Position numbers and translations under genes: made by a program
In this document: positions 1 through 8,822 of the stretch, piece by piece
How positions within the stretch are numbered: the first letter of the stretch is position 1
Layout of the letters: every line of letters begins with the position of its first letter
The notes under the pieces: generated by a model
Databases searched by the model: none
The model's input: the letters and a program-made list of their open reading frames with translations, nothing else
Told to the model about the DNA's origin: nothing
Assembly (NCBI GenBank): GCA_965660145.1
Contig: CBFHYX010000011.1
Location: 86,335-150,334 of the forward strand
Reading direction: 5' to 3'
DNA length: 64,000 bases
Source of the DNA: JABURQ01 sp029243145
GTDB taxonomy: Bacteria > Planctomycetota > Planctomycetia > Planctomycetales > Planctomycetaceae

Positions 1-2
1 AT

Positions 3-113
3 TCGCGCACAACCGACAATCGGACGTTGATGAAGTCCCTTTTTACGGAGTTTGTCAAAATCGGATTGCCGATTACTGGAAGAGTTGTAGATTCAGGAAC
101 GACAATGACTTAA
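3..113 (+). other. possible 3' tail of an upstream gene
   Basis: One forward frame is open from the window edge to a TAA and would encode about 36 residues (..LMKSLFTEFVKIGLPITG..). A T-run follows the stop. It could be the C-terminus of a gene starting outside the window, but another frame is also open here and no family is recognisable. Confidence 0.25.
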
Positions 114-158
114 CGCTTTTTTTCCATCCAGTCTGCTCCAAACAACGACGGCATTTTC

Positions 159-1070
159 GTGACCTCCCCAACCACAACATCGCAACAAGAGACCTCGAAA
201 GATTCACCTGAACATCATTCAGAAGTGACATCGACGGTGATCCGCGCTCGCAGTGGTTGGCAAGCAGTTAACTTTGCAGAGCTTTGGCACTACCGAGAGC
301 TGTTGTTCTTTCTGATTTGGCGGGATGTCAAAATCCGATACAAGCAGACGATTTTGGGAGCAACCTGGGCCATTATTCAGCCGGTCATGACCATGATTGT
401 CTTCACCATTTTCTTCGGAAAATTTGGTGGGATGGCGAAAGGCTCAAATATTCCATACCCGATTGTCGTATTTTCGGCATTACTTCCCTGGACGTTCTTC
501 GTCAACTCGATTTCTCAAGGTGGGAACAGTTTGGTGAATAGCTCCCATCTGATCACAAAGGTCTATTTTCCCCGGTTGCTGATTCCCATGTCGACGTTGG
601 GAGCCCCTCTGCTCGACTTTGCGATCTCCTCTGGAGTGCTGGTGGCGATGATCGGTTGGTATATGGCGACGGGAGTCGACAGCATCGTGATCTCGCCGCA
701 ATTGACTCTGCTTCCAGTATTCCTTCTGATCACAATTCTGACGGCTTTCGGTGTTAGCACTTTGTTATCGGCGTTGACGATTGCCTATCGAGACTTTCGC
801 TATGTGTTGACGTTTCTGGTGCAACTCTGGATGTTCGCATCTCCTGTGGCTTATGTCCTCGGTGGCGAGAATGGAGTCCCCGAACGCTGGTGGCGATGGA
901 TGGCACTCAACCCCATGACCGGTGCCATTGTCGGCTTTCGCCGTAGCATCACGGGTGAGCCATTGCTGTGGGATGTGATTGCGATTTCGGGAGTTTCCAG
1001 CGTGCTGTTTCTGATTGCCGGTGTTATGTATTTCCGTCGCGTCGAACAACGATTCGCCGACATTATTTGA
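159..1070 (+). CDS. ABC-2 type polysaccharide export permease (Wzm-like)
   Basis: This 303-residue integral membrane protein is the likely channel of an ABC exporter moving a finished or lipid-linked polysaccharide across the inner membrane. After a polar stretch of about 50 residues comes the segment ELLFFLIWRDVKIRYKQT followed by LGATWAIIQP, characteristic of the O-antigen/teichoic-acid ABC-2 permeases. About six hydrophobic segments follow, the last near residues 275-297. The length is slightly above the usual 260-290 because of the N-terminal extension. The start is GTG. The matching ATPase begins 12 bases after the stop, so the two form one exporter. The glycosyltransferase genes downstream support a surface-glycan role. 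The exported glycan cannot be named. Confidence 0.9.
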   Translation: MTSPTTTSQQETSKDSPEHHSEVTSTVIRARSGWQAVNFAELWHYRELLFFLIWRDVKIRYKQTILGATWAIIQPVMTMIVFTIFFGKFGGMAKGSNIPYPIVVFSALLPWTFFVNSISQGGNSLVNSSHLITKVYFPRLLIPMSTLGAPLLDFAISSGVLVAMIGWYMATGVDSIVISPQLTLLPVFLLITILTAFGVSTLLSALTIAYRDFRYVLTFLVQLWMFASPVAYVLGGENGVPERWWRWMALNPMTGAIVGFRRSITGEPLLWDVIAISGVSSVLFLIAGVMYFRRVEQRFADII

Positions 1071-1082
1071 GGATTGTCCATC

Positions 1083-2327
1083 GTGACCCAAGCGGCCATT
1101 ACCGTAGAACATCTCAGTAAACGCTTTTTAATCAGCGCTGCCGAAGAGCGTGCAACTACATTCTACGATGCGATCTCCTCCACAATGCTGGCGCCGCTGA
1201 ATCGTTTTCGCCGCCTGTCTCAGAACGCGCCTTCCTCAGAAGAGTTCTGGGCATTAAAAGACATCAACTTTGAAGTCCCGGAAGGGGAAGTGGTCGGAAT
1301 CATCGGCCACAATGGAGCTGGCAAAAGCACTCTGCTCAAAATTCTCTCCCGAATCACCGAGCCGACGGAAGGCCAAATCAAGATTCGGGGTCGTGTCGCC
1401 AGCTTGCTCGAAGTGGGAACCGGCTTTCACCCCGAACTAACAGGACGCGAAAACATTTTTCTCAATGGCTCGATTCTGGGGATGTCGCGCACAGAGATCG
1501 ATGCCAACTTCGATGCCATTGTTGATTTCTCTGGTATCGAACAATTTCTCGACACTCCCTTCAAACGCTACTCCAGCGGGATGGGCATTCGCCTCGCCTT
1601 CGCGGTGGCCGCGCATCTCGATCCTGAAATCTTGATCATCGATGAAGTTCTCGCCGTGGGTGATGCACACTTCCAACGGAAGTGTCTCGGAAAAATGAGT
1701 GAAGTGGCAGGAAGTGGTCGCACGGTGTTGTTTGTCAGTCACAACATGGCGGCAGTGGAAAATTTGTGTAATCGTGCGATCTTACTTCAACACGGTCAAC
1801 TCACAAAAGAAGGACCGACGTCGGAAACCATCCAAACTTATATGAGTGGTATCGAGAGCGATTGGGATCAGGCAGAGGCCGAACTTCCCAAACAGAATGG
1901 CGTGAAAGCCAGCGTGAGTATCACCAACGAAGAAGGGGGAGACATCATTGCGGCTGGTCGCCCCACGATCTGGACAATCGACTTGGAACTCGACCGGCCA
2001 TTGGTTGATGCAGAAGTCGGATTCCGCGTGATGGATCACAACGGCAATTCGATCACAACCATTTATACGATGTATCAGTCAACCGAACATTGGCGTATTG
2101 AAAAGAAAGCCACCATTCAAGTTGATTGGCCCGACTTCAATCTCTCAGCGGGAAGATACTATGTCACCTTCACCGTCGTTGATGGACAAGAAGTGATTTC
2201 CAGTTGGGAAAAATCGGTCGTTCTCGATGTGAGTGAAAGTGATTATTTTGGAACGGGTCGCACAATGCCCGGTGCATTCGGAGGCACTCTTTCCAAAGTG
2301 GATTGGAAACTGGTTTCCCAGGAATAA
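1083..2327 (+). CDS. polysaccharide ABC transporter ATP-binding protein with Wzt C-terminal domain
   Basis: This is the ATPase partner of the preceding permease. The nucleotide-binding domain fills about residues 5-245: Walker A GHNGAGKST, signature YSSGMGIRL, Walker B EILIIDEVLAVGD and a switch histidine in FVSHNM. Residues from about 260 to the end form an extra beta-rich domain (VGFRVMDHNGNSI, then SAGRYYVTFTVVDG) of the Wzt C-terminal type, which in O-antigen exporters recognises the sugar end of the glycan. That domain separates it from TagH-like ATPases without it. I chose GTG at 1083 because GAGGA at 1069-1073 sits nine bases upstream; the TTG at 1074 would touch the ribosome site directly. 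Cytoplasmic, membrane-associated. Confidence 0.92.
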   Translation: MTQAAITVEHLSKRFLISAAEERATTFYDAISSTMLAPLNRFRRLSQNAPSSEEFWALKDINFEVPEGEVVGIIGHNGAGKSTLLKILSRITEPTEGQIKIRGRVASLLEVGTGFHPELTGRENIFLNGSILGMSRTEIDANFDAIVDFSGIEQFLDTPFKRYSSGMGIRLAFAVAAHLDPEILIIDEVLAVGDAHFQRKCLGKMSEVAGSGRTVLFVSHNMAAVENLCNRAILLQHGQLTKEGPTSETIQTYMSGIESDWDQAEAELPKQNGVKASVSITNEEGGDIIAAGRPTIWTIDLELDRPLVDAEVGFRVMDHNGNSITTIYTMYQSTEHWRIEKKATIQVDWPDFNLSAGRYYVTFTVVDGQEVISSWEKSVVLDVSESDYFGTGRTMPGAFGGTLSKVDWKLVSQE

Positions 2328-2342
2328 ACCCGACAACTCGTC

Positions 2343-3197
2343 ATGTCTGAAAATCGATGTGCTATTGTTATTCCCGTCTATCGCGATGTTCTCAATCCCT
2401 TGGAACAAATCGCCATGGAACAATGAGCACGGGTGCTGCATTCGTATCCGATTGTGTTATGTGGTCCTGAAGGACTCAACATCGAACTCTATCGTGAAAT
2501 TCTCGGCGAGATTCGCTGGGAGTCATTCGCAACAGAGCATTTCTCTTCCATTGAAAACTACAGCCGACTCTTACTCAATCCACATTTTCATGAACGCTTT
2601 CGCGAGCATCAGTTCATGCTGCTCTATCAGACAGATGCATTTATTTTTCGAGACGAATTAAATAAATGGTGCGATACCGACTACGATTATATGGGTGCTC
2701 CGTTTTTGAAAAACGACGCAAAAGACATCCATAATCTTCAGAACTGGGTGGGAGGCAACGGGGGATTTTCTCTGAGACGGATCGATGCCTGCCTCGACAT
2801 CCTGACTCGATGCCGTCGCCATCGCATGAAATCAACATCCGAATTATGGACAGAATATCGCCGCACAAAAGGATTATTGTCTCCACGAGCATTGCTGGGA
2901 TTTCTCGTTCGATCGCTGGGAGTGAATAATACTCTCGGACACCTCATCGATCACTATCCCTGGAACGAAGATGCGTTCTGGTCCATGGAAGCTCCGAAGA
3001 CGGGATGTTTTCGAGTTCCTTCTCCAGAGGAATCCGCCCAATTCTCCCTGGAAACACATCCACGTTTTTGGATCGAACAACTCGAAGGGCATCTCCCGAT
3101 GGGTTGTCATGCCTGGTGGCGATATGATCTTGAGTTTTGGAAAACTCATCTACAAGAAGCGGGCTACGATATCAATGGAAAGGTCTCTCTATCGTGA
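2343..3197 (+). pseudogene. DUF5672-family (glycosyltransferase-like) gene with an in-frame TGA
   Basis: From the ATG the reading frame gives CAIVIPVYRDVLNPLEQIAMEQ-like family sequence, then TGA at 2424-2426, then continues in the same frame as ARVLHSYPIVLCGPEGLN to the normal end. The downstream part contains LLYQTDAFIFRDELNKW, YDYMGAPF and GGNGGFSLR, the core of DUF5672 proteins found in surface-glycan clusters and thought to act as glycosyltransferases. The N-terminal piece carries the expected IPVYR beta-strand, so the gene is whole except for one stop. From memory the family often has a small residue or Cys at this position; I could not check. Translation could restart at GTG 2433, which would lose the first strand. 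A nonsense mutation, a sequencing error or UGA recoding are all possible. The last codon overlaps the methyltransferase start. Confidence 0.75.
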
Positions 3198-4207
3198 CAT
3201 CCACATCGAATGAATGCTCGATCTGTCATTGCTCGACAGGACAACGGCACCATGCTGAAGAACGCATGTTTGGTTGGGGTGACCCGTTCAAATACTTTGA
3301 ATGCGGTGACTGCGGATGCTTACAACTCGTCGAACCACCGGAGGATCTGGGCAAATATTACCCGCCGGGTGAATACTATTCTTATCACGTAAAATTGGCA
3401 TCGTCCGTTCTCATTTCTCCTTGGCGACGCTGGTTACGACGAAAAAGAAACGAAGCACAACTCTCAAAAGCCAAAGGGTTAATGGGGAAAATCGCCAAGA
3501 AAAAACCGGCTCCAGGAATTGAGCTCTATCGTCCGTGGTTTTGTGAAAATAAAAACATTCACTTACAGTCGCGTCTCCTCGATGTGGGCTGTGGTAACGG
3601 AGTATTACTCTCCTCTTTGGCAAATTTGGGTTTTGAAAGTTTAACCGGAGTCGACCCGTTTCTGTCAGATGAGACTGCTCCTCACCCGTTGCGACTCTTC
3701 GTGGTCTCACTGGAAGAGTTTCAAGAAGCCGACTTTGAATTGATTATGTTTCATCATTCGTTTGAACATCTACCAGATCCGCTGACAACACTGAAAGCCA
3801 CCGCAGCGAAACTCTCGCCTGACGGTGTCTGCTTGATACGGATCCCCATCGCGACCGCCGGCCCTTGGAAAAGGTATGGAACTCACTGGGTCGAACTCGA
3901 CGCGCCTCGACACTTTCATTTGCACACTGAACGCAGCTTGGACCACTTGGCCAAACAATGTGGCCTGAAAATTGTGAGAACGGAATACGAAGAAACTGCA
4001 TTTCCTTACGCAGGCAGTGAATTGTATTTACGCGATAAGCCGCTGTTTCAAAACGGTATCAATTTAATCCATCAGGAATTCACGACCACAGACTTCAAAA
4101 GATTTGAGCAACTCTCAAATCAAGATGTCGAAGCCAGTCAAGCGGGACGGGCGGCGTTTTATCTCAAGCGAGATCCTGAACTCTTGAAGAGTGAGGGTCT
4201 GTCGTGA
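3194..4207 (+). CDS. class I SAM-dependent methyltransferase with N-terminal Cys cluster
   Basis: The 337-residue product has the SAM-binding motif LLDVGCGNGVLLSSL near residue 130, the acidic loop TGVDP, and a FHHSFEHLPDP segment typical of the Methyltransf_23 group. The N-terminus has a zinc-ribbon-like set CSICHC ... CGDCGC, seen in many methyltransferases of sugar and O-antigen clusters. A longer reading frame exists upstream, but GTG at 3194 overlaps the previous stop as GTGA, and the Cys cluster begins just after it, so this start is preferred. It probably O-methylates a sugar of the exported glycan or a precursor. The next gene also starts with a 4-base overlap, so the genes are translationally coupled. 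Confidence 0.85.
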   Translation: MTSTSNECSICHCSTGQRHHAEERMFGWGDPFKYFECGDCGCLQLVEPPEDLGKYYPPGEYYSYHVKLASSVLISPWRRWLRRKRNEAQLSKAKGLMGKIAKKKPAPGIELYRPWFCENKNIHLQSRLLDVGCGNGVLLSSLANLGFESLTGVDPFLSDETAPHPLRLFVVSLEEFQEADFELIMFHHSFEHLPDPLTTLKATAAKLSPDGVCLIRIPIATAGPWKRYGTHWVELDAPRHFHLHTERSLDHLAKQCGLKIVRTEYEETAFPYAGSELYLRDKPLFQNGINLIHQEFTTTDFKRFEQLSNQDVEASQAGRAAFYLKRDPELLKSEGLS

Positions 4208-5220
4208 CGGAGACCAGTTCCACAAATTCTCAAGCAAAGAAAGCTCCTCCGCTCAAGAAAGCGGCGTTTATTGCCACCGATCAGATTTTAGAGCACTTTG
4301 ACACCTATTTCCCGCTGATCTGTCCCGATGGTTGTCCCCGCTGGAAGGAATGGGAGTTTGTCACCAATCCGACCGAAGGACAATTCGACGCGATGGGTGC
4401 GTTTCAAAGTGTCGAACCGCTCAATCGGGAATATCGGCTTCAAGTCCCTCCGACTAAAACACTACTGACCGTTATGGAACCTCCCGAGATTTTGACATTT
4501 CCCGACGGCTTCACCAATCAATTCCATTCGGTGCTGAGTCAATCAAGACATATAAAATGTCGCAACCCGATGGTTTCACATTCAGGACATCACTGGTTTA
4601 TTGAACGCGCCTACAACCAGATTCTCGACTGTTCGGATATTGAGAAAACCAAACTTCTCTCCATGGTGATCTCGTCAAAACAAGATACCGAAGGTCATCG
4701 TAAACGCTGGAAACTGGCTCAAGCCCTCAAAGAACACTTCGGGGATTGCATCGATTGGTTTGGACGTGGTGTGCAAGAGCTGAAATACAAACGTGATGGC
4801 GTTCTCCCTTACCAATATCATATCGTGCTGGAGAATTCCTCGGTCCCGCATTACTGGACAGAGAAAATTGCCGACGCATTTGTCTCAAACAGTTTTCCGT
4901 TTTACTGGGGCGATCCAAAAATCGCCGAGCACTTTCCTGCCGAGGCGATGGTCTCTATCGACATCGATCACCCCGACCGTTGTATTGCAGCGATTGAATC
5001 TGCCATCGATCAGCATTTCGCCAACACACATCAAACAGCCATGCTGGCTGCGAGAACTCGGCTACTGCAAGATCACCATCGCCACGAAACGTACCGTAAG
5101 ATCTGGAATGCGGCCCCCGAAAGCCCTCCCGCGCTTGTGACTATTCAACCGCACTCAGAGTTTCTATTCTCTGTTCGACAAAAGTTACGTTTTTACCAAC
5201 AGAAGCTTTTCACCGGATAG
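4204..5220 (+). CDS. glycosyltransferase family 10 (fucosyltransferase-like)
   Basis: The C-terminal half has the GT10 signature: YQYHIVLENSSVPHYWTEKI followed by DAFVSNSFPFYWGDPKI, matching the family pattern of an ENS motif, a TEK motif and a P-x-Y-x-G segment that bind GDP-sugar. Known GT10 enzymes transfer L-fucose, in alpha-1,3 or alpha-1,4 linkage, from GDP-fucose. The N-terminal acceptor half is divergent, as usual. There is no signal peptide or C-terminal membrane anchor, so it should work at the cytoplasmic face. GTG at 4204 overlaps the previous stop (GTGA). The donor and acceptor cannot be proved from sequence; no GDP-fucose synthesis genes are in the window. Confidence 0.85.
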   Translation: MTETSSTNSQAKKAPPLKKAAFIATDQILEHFDTYFPLICPDGCPRWKEWEFVTNPTEGQFDAMGAFQSVEPLNREYRLQVPPTKTLLTVMEPPEILTFPDGFTNQFHSVLSQSRHIKCRNPMVSHSGHHWFIERAYNQILDCSDIEKTKLLSMVISSKQDTEGHRKRWKLAQALKEHFGDCIDWFGRGVQELKYKRDGVLPYQYHIVLENSSVPHYWTEKIADAFVSNSFPFYWGDPKIAEHFPAEAMVSIDIDHPDRCIAAIESAIDQHFANTHQTAMLAARTRLLQDHHRHETYRKIWNAAPESPPALVTIQPHSEFLFSVRQKLRFYQQKLFTG

Positions 5221-5262
5221 TTCCACGACCGCAACAAGCAAAGATTTAGAGGATCTCACACT

Positions 5263-6198
5263 GTGAGCGATCTGCCCTGCATCACAATTATTACTCCCTC
5301 CTTTGATCGTCCTGACCTGCTGGACGAGACGATCCGCTCGGTTCTCGATCAGAATTACCCGAATCTCGAATATCTGGTCGCCGATGGGAGCCATCACGAA
5401 GAAACAAAACGAGTCCTCGAAGCGTATGACGACCGCTTGCACTGGTGGTGTCAGCAAAGATTTCAAAATCCCGCGCAAGCGATTAACAAAGCTCTCAACA
5501 AATCTACCGGAGACATCATCGCGATTCTCAACTGTGGAGATTCGTACCTTCCGGGAACACTGCAACAGGTCGGAGAACATTTCAGAGATCACCCAAAAAC
5601 AGATTTCCTTTATGGACAGTGCCAAGTCGTCGATCAACAGGGAGAGACCCTCAAAACGCATCGCGGCAACCTCTTCAAATTGGAAGAACTGCTCGATTTG
5701 TGGAATGTCTGGTGGAAAGGGAGAAACTTTCTTCAGCCGGAGTGTTTTTGGTCACGCCGCGTTTTTCTCAAAGTCCGTTCTTTCCGCGAAGATCTTGACC
5801 GTGCTTTTTACTATGAATACTGGACTCGCCTCTTTCTTGCCGGTGCAAACGTCGAACGCATCGACAAAGAACTGAGTCGCCATCGGTTTCCCGCAGGACA
5901 AATCGCGGCGCATTCCGATGTGCAAGCAGAAGAAGAACTGGCGGTGATTGAATCCATTTTATGGAATCCGAAATCCGGGTTGGACCGTTCCCTTCGACAC
6001 AGACTACAAGCCGATTGGCTGTATGAAACACGAATCGCAAGTCTTATTTCGGAGTCGGTCGCCGCCGGGGAGACCCTCTGGCAATCTCGTTTCAAGATTG
6101 CCCCAAAACTTCTCCAAAATCCCAAAGCACTGCTTTCTGAGCGGTTTCAAACTCGAATGCAGGAGTACGGAAAAACAGAGGATCAGGACGAAACTTGA
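5263..6198 (+). CDS. family 2 glycosyltransferase
   Basis: Residues 1-110 form a GT-A fold: ITIITPSFDRPDLLDETIRSVLDQ, then YLVADG with the nucleotide-binding aspartate. The metal-binding position reads ILNCGDSY instead of the common LNSDD, so only one Asp of the usual pair is present. The C-terminal region includes FLQPECFWSRRVF and a helical tail without membrane spans. The enzyme probably adds one sugar to the glycan handled by this cluster. The start is GTG, with GAGGA about a dozen bases upstream. It is the last gene of the apparent operon; the spacing to the previous gene is 42 bases. Confidence 0.88.
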   Translation: MSDLPCITIITPSFDRPDLLDETIRSVLDQNYPNLEYLVADGSHHEETKRVLEAYDDRLHWWCQQRFQNPAQAINKALNKSTGDIIAILNCGDSYLPGTLQQVGEHFRDHPKTDFLYGQCQVVDQQGETLKTHRGNLFKLEELLDLWNVWWKGRNFLQPECFWSRRVFLKVRSFREDLDRAFYYEYWTRLFLAGANVERIDKELSRHRFPAGQIAAHSDVQAEEELAVIESILWNPKSGLDRSLRHRLQADWLYETRIASLISESVAAGETLWQSRFKIAPKLLQNPKALLSERFQTRMQEYGKTEDQDET

Positions 6199-6279
6199 TT
6201 TCTGGAGTTGGTCGCTTTAGGCTAAGCAAAGTGTCACCAACCTTCGACACCTTCCTTGCCTCACCATTTGCCGACCCCG

Positions 6280-6774
6280 ATGTTTCATTTCCGCCGTCAA
6301 AAACTCACAGTCATCGCCCAACGCCTGCTCAGAGAATGCGCGGTCGCGATGACCTTGATCGCGATGTTGATCATCGATCTCCCGTTGACGGCCCTCCCTC
6401 CAGTCATTGAATCTGCACCGGCTGTCCCATCCTGCTGTGCTGCCAGACTCACTTCGCAAACATCCAGTCTTTCAGCCTGTGGATGCTCATTAGAAAAACG
6501 AAAATCGGGGACTTGTTGCTGTCAGGGAAAACCGACCTGCGGACGACAAAGAGAAAAAGATTCGGTTCCAACCCTGCGATCATGCGATTGTTCTGGGTCG
6601 CAAAGTCATTTACTGCTGACCGGTCAGCCTCGCTTGGGTCAATCGAGTGTCACGATTTTTCCGTCAGGGATCATTTCCAATCAAAGCCAATCATCTAGTT
6701 CTCTGAATGGCTTAGACAAAACCCAACCAGAACACTCCCCTCCCGAACTCCTGAATAGCGTCTCATGCTGTTGA
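6280..6774 (+). CDS. Cys-rich exported or membrane-anchored hypothetical protein
   Basis: I do not recognise a family. The 164-residue product has a basic start (MFHFRRQK), a hydrophobic stretch at about residues 20-40 (VAMTLIAMLIIDLPLTAL), then a polar region with about 12 cysteines in clusters: SCC, ACGC, CCC, CG, CDC and a terminal SCC. The C-terminal part is Ser/Gln-rich. Such clusters could bind metal or form disulfides outside the cytoplasm. I chose the ATG because the upstream TTG at 6256 adds only eight residues before the basic n-region. It stands between the glycan operon and a DUF1559 gene with no overlap. Confidence 0.55.
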   Translation: MFHFRRQKLTVIAQRLLRECAVAMTLIAMLIIDLPLTALPPVIESAPAVPSCCAARLTSQTSSLSACGCSLEKRKSGTCCCQGKPTCGRQREKDSVPTLRSCDCSGSQSHLLLTGQPRLGQSSVTIFPSGIISNQSQSSSSLNGLDKTQPEHSPPELLNSVSCC

Positions 6775-6855
6775 GTCTTTAAGACACTATGCGATTTGTC
6801 ATGTGGCAAAGCCGGTGTCTTACCTATTCCTATTCTCATCAGGAGTCACTTCTTT

Positions 6856-7827
6856 ATGTTTAAGTCAAATATCACTGCGCGCCAGCGCGGGTTCACGCTG
6901 ATTGAGTTACTGGTGGTCATCGCCATTATTGCCGTTCTTGTTGCGTTGTTATTACCGGCCGTCCAACAGGCGCGAGAAGCCGCTCGTCGGTCGCAATGTA
7001 AAAACAACCTGAAACAACTTGGTTTGGCAATCCACAATTATCATGACACCCATCGTGTCTTTCCTCCCGGTTACATTTCTCGAAATGTGAATACCAATGA
7101 TCCCGCGACGAGTGATACGGGCCCCGGATTTTCTTGGGGGATTATGATTTTGCCGTTCACTGATCAAGCTCCTCTTTACAACCAACTGGACCTCAACTTA
7201 AACGCAACCACAGCAGCAAACTTCAATATTGCTCAACAGAACCTGAACGTGTTCATGTGCCCCAGTGATCCTGGACCAGAGCGATTTACGGTCAACGACG
7301 GATCGACTGATTACGATTTGCCGAAAGCAAACTACGTCGGAATCTACGGTTACGGCAGCGTCACAATGAGACCAGGAGCGCCCGATCCTGCTGGCTTATT
7401 TTTCCGTAACTCACGTGTGAGAATGGCCGACATTATCGATGGAACCTCGAACGTCCTGATGGTCGGTGAACGTGCCTCTGAGCATGATTTTGTGAATGGT
7501 ATGCCCCAGATTAACGCGAACTCCACTTGGTACGCCGCGATTCCTGGAGCGATTCGTCCTGCCGGCATGATGAACCCGGCAATGACCGAGGCTCAACCTT
7601 CTTTGGTATTAGGGCATGTGGGGCAAGCTGCGATGGGCGGAATGATGCAAATGCACCATACGCCCAATACAACCAACCATATCGTCAACTTTTCGAGTCG
7701 TCATACTGGAGGGATGCAATTCCTCCTCTCCGATGGCTCGGTGCATTTTCTCAGTGAAAATGTTGACTACAACACCTTCCGTTTCCTCGGGCAACGAGCA
7801 GACGGTAATGTCGTCGGGCAGTGGTAG
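6856..7827 (+). CDS. DUF1559 prepilin-like protein
   Basis: This belongs to a family greatly expanded in planctomycetes. The N-terminus RGFTLIELLVVIAIIAVLVALLLPAV is a type IV prepilin methylation motif and hydrophobic helix, so the product should be processed by a prepilin peptidase at the Gly-Phe bond. Next comes the conserved QQAREAARRSQCKNNLKQLGLAIHNYHD. Later family marks are DGTSNVLMVGERA and the C-terminal LLSDGSVHFLSENVD. The function of the family is not established; pseudopilins of a secretion or pilus-like apparatus are the usual suggestion. AGGAG at 6841-6845 places the start at ATG 6856, ten bases on, not at the longer upstream frame. Confidence 0.93.
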   Translation: MFKSNITARQRGFTLIELLVVIAIIAVLVALLLPAVQQAREAARRSQCKNNLKQLGLAIHNYHDTHRVFPPGYISRNVNTNDPATSDTGPGFSWGIMILPFTDQAPLYNQLDLNLNATTAANFNIAQQNLNVFMCPSDPGPERFTVNDGSTDYDLPKANYVGIYGYGSVTMRPGAPDPAGLFFRNSRVRMADIIDGTSNVLMVGERASEHDFVNGMPQINANSTWYAAIPGAIRPAGMMNPAMTEAQPSLVLGHVGQAAMGGMMQMHHTPNTTNHIVNFSSRHTGGMQFLLSDGSVHFLSENVDYNTFRFLGQRADGNVVGQW

Positions 7828-7860
7828 ACGTTTTATCCAATGACGACTTTTCGGAAATCC

Positions 7861-7899
7861 TCAATCTCCGGCGTTAGAAGACTAGGCGTCGGTGATTGA
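7861..7899 (+). terminator. imperfect hairpin after the DUF1559 gene
   Basis: Arms tcaatctccggcg (7861-7873) and cgtcggtgattga (7887-7899) pair with two mismatches. No U-run follows on the plus strand, so it is a weak terminator or mRNA-end hairpin at best. Confidence 0.35.
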
Positions 7900-7959
7900 G
7901 CCGATTAAGTTAGTGGGTTCAATCACTCACAGAATCCACAGATCAAGAAAGGAAGAGCC

Positions 7960-8241
7960 ATGCCCAAAGCAAGCGCTCGACACATTCTCGTCCCGACCGA
8001 AGAAGCGTGTAACGAATTGAAGCAGAAAATTGAAGGGGGTACTGATTTCGCAGAAGTCGCGAAAGAACACTCGCAATGCCCATCCAGCGCTCAAGGTGGA
8101 GCACTGGGATCATTCGGCCCTGGACAGATGGTCCCGGAATTCGACACCGCAGTTTTCACCGGTAATGTCGGAGAACTTCAAGGCCCCATTCAAACTCAGT
8201 TTGGATATCATTTGCTGGAAGTGACCAGCCGCGAGGACTGA
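7960..8241 (+). CDS. parvulin-type peptidyl-prolyl isomerase
   Basis: This is a 93-residue stand-alone parvulin domain of the small cytoplasmic PpiC type. It has KASARHILVPTEE at the first strand, DFAEVAKEHSQCPSS, the GGALGSFGPGQMVPEFD loop, and the terminal FGYHLLEV histidine strand. It catalyses cis-trans isomerisation of Xaa-Pro bonds. There is no signal peptide, unlike SurA/PrsA proteins. AAGGAAGAG lies just before the ATG. A strong terminator follows, so it is probably transcribed alone. Confidence 0.93.
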   Translation: MPKASARHILVPTEEACNELKQKIEGGTDFAEVAKEHSQCPSSAQGGALGSFGPGQMVPEFDTAVFTGNVGELQGPIQTQFGYHLLEVTSRED

Positions 8242-8272
8242 AATATCAGTTCGAGTTGTTGACCGCGCAATC

Positions 8273-8316
8273 AAACAGACTCTCCGGGCGACCTCCCCGC
8301 AGAGTCTGTTTTTGTT
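8273..8316. terminator. bidirectional intrinsic terminator
   Basis: A perfect 11-bp stem, aaacagactct (8273-8283) with agagtctgttt (8301-8311), encloses a GC-rich loop and is followed by TTGTTTC. It lies between convergent genes, the parvulin (+) and a lipoprotein (-), and the A-rich left flank would serve the minus strand. Confidence 0.85.
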
Positions 8317-8333
8317 TCAAGTGAAACCAAACC

Positions 8334-8822
8334 TTATTTTCCGGTGTAGAAGAAGTCGTCCGGACCTTTGTGTGTGTAATAAGGATAGACGGTGACGGCT
8401 GCCTGAGTCGGATTTTGTGGATAAGCCATGTTCTGAGGAATTTTGTACATGTGCTGGTATGAATGTTGTGGTGCCCAGCCCCAGTATTGGGTTCCATCGT
8501 CGTAACACCATTTTTGACCATCCCAATGTGGTTTCTGTCCTTGCCTATAGCAATCAGGACAATACTGGGGATGACCGCTAGCCTGATGCTGAGCGTGGCC
8601 CTGAACATGTTGTTGCGTCATTTGAGCCGGTTTTTGATTATACGGAAACGGCAGATCTTCATTAGGTGCAGCAGTGGTGGAGACTGGTGTCAGTTCACCG
8701 ATCGAGGCCGGAGAGGGCGGAACGGGACTCTGCCCACGAATCAGGCTTGGCGAAGTCGCACAGCCAACGAAGAGGGGCATCATCAGGCAGGACAACAGCC
8801 CGGTGGTCAGTCGGGTATTCAT
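8334..8822 (-). CDS. hypothetical lipoprotein, Tyr/Gln/His-rich
   Basis: The 162-residue product opens with a lipoprotein signal: MNTRLTTGLLSCLMMPLFVGCATSP, with lipobox LFVGC. After a Pro/Ser/Thr-rich linker the mature protein has HPQYCPDCYRQGQ, a lone CxxC pair, and aromatic repeats near the C-terminus (WDGQKWCYDDGTQYWGW, then YPYYTHKGPDDFFYTG). I do not recognise a family. AAGGGAG is placed correctly for ATG 8822; the GTG at 8831 would be too close. Likely a membrane-attached extracytoplasmic protein. Confidence 0.7.
   Translation of the reverse strand: MNTRLTTGLLSCLMMPLFVGCATSPSLIRGQSPVPPSPASIGELTPVSTTAAPNEDLPFPYNQKPAQMTQQHVQGHAQHQASGHPQYCPDCYRQGQKPHWDGQKWCYDDGTQYWGWAPQHSYQHMYKIPQNMAYPQNPTQAAVTVYPYYTHKGPDDFFYTGK

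Noticed and set aside
2427..2470. Selenocysteine insertion element after the in-frame TGA
   Set aside because: Only a 4-bp AGCA/TGCT stem directly after the codon; no loop at the usual distance and no sel genes in view.
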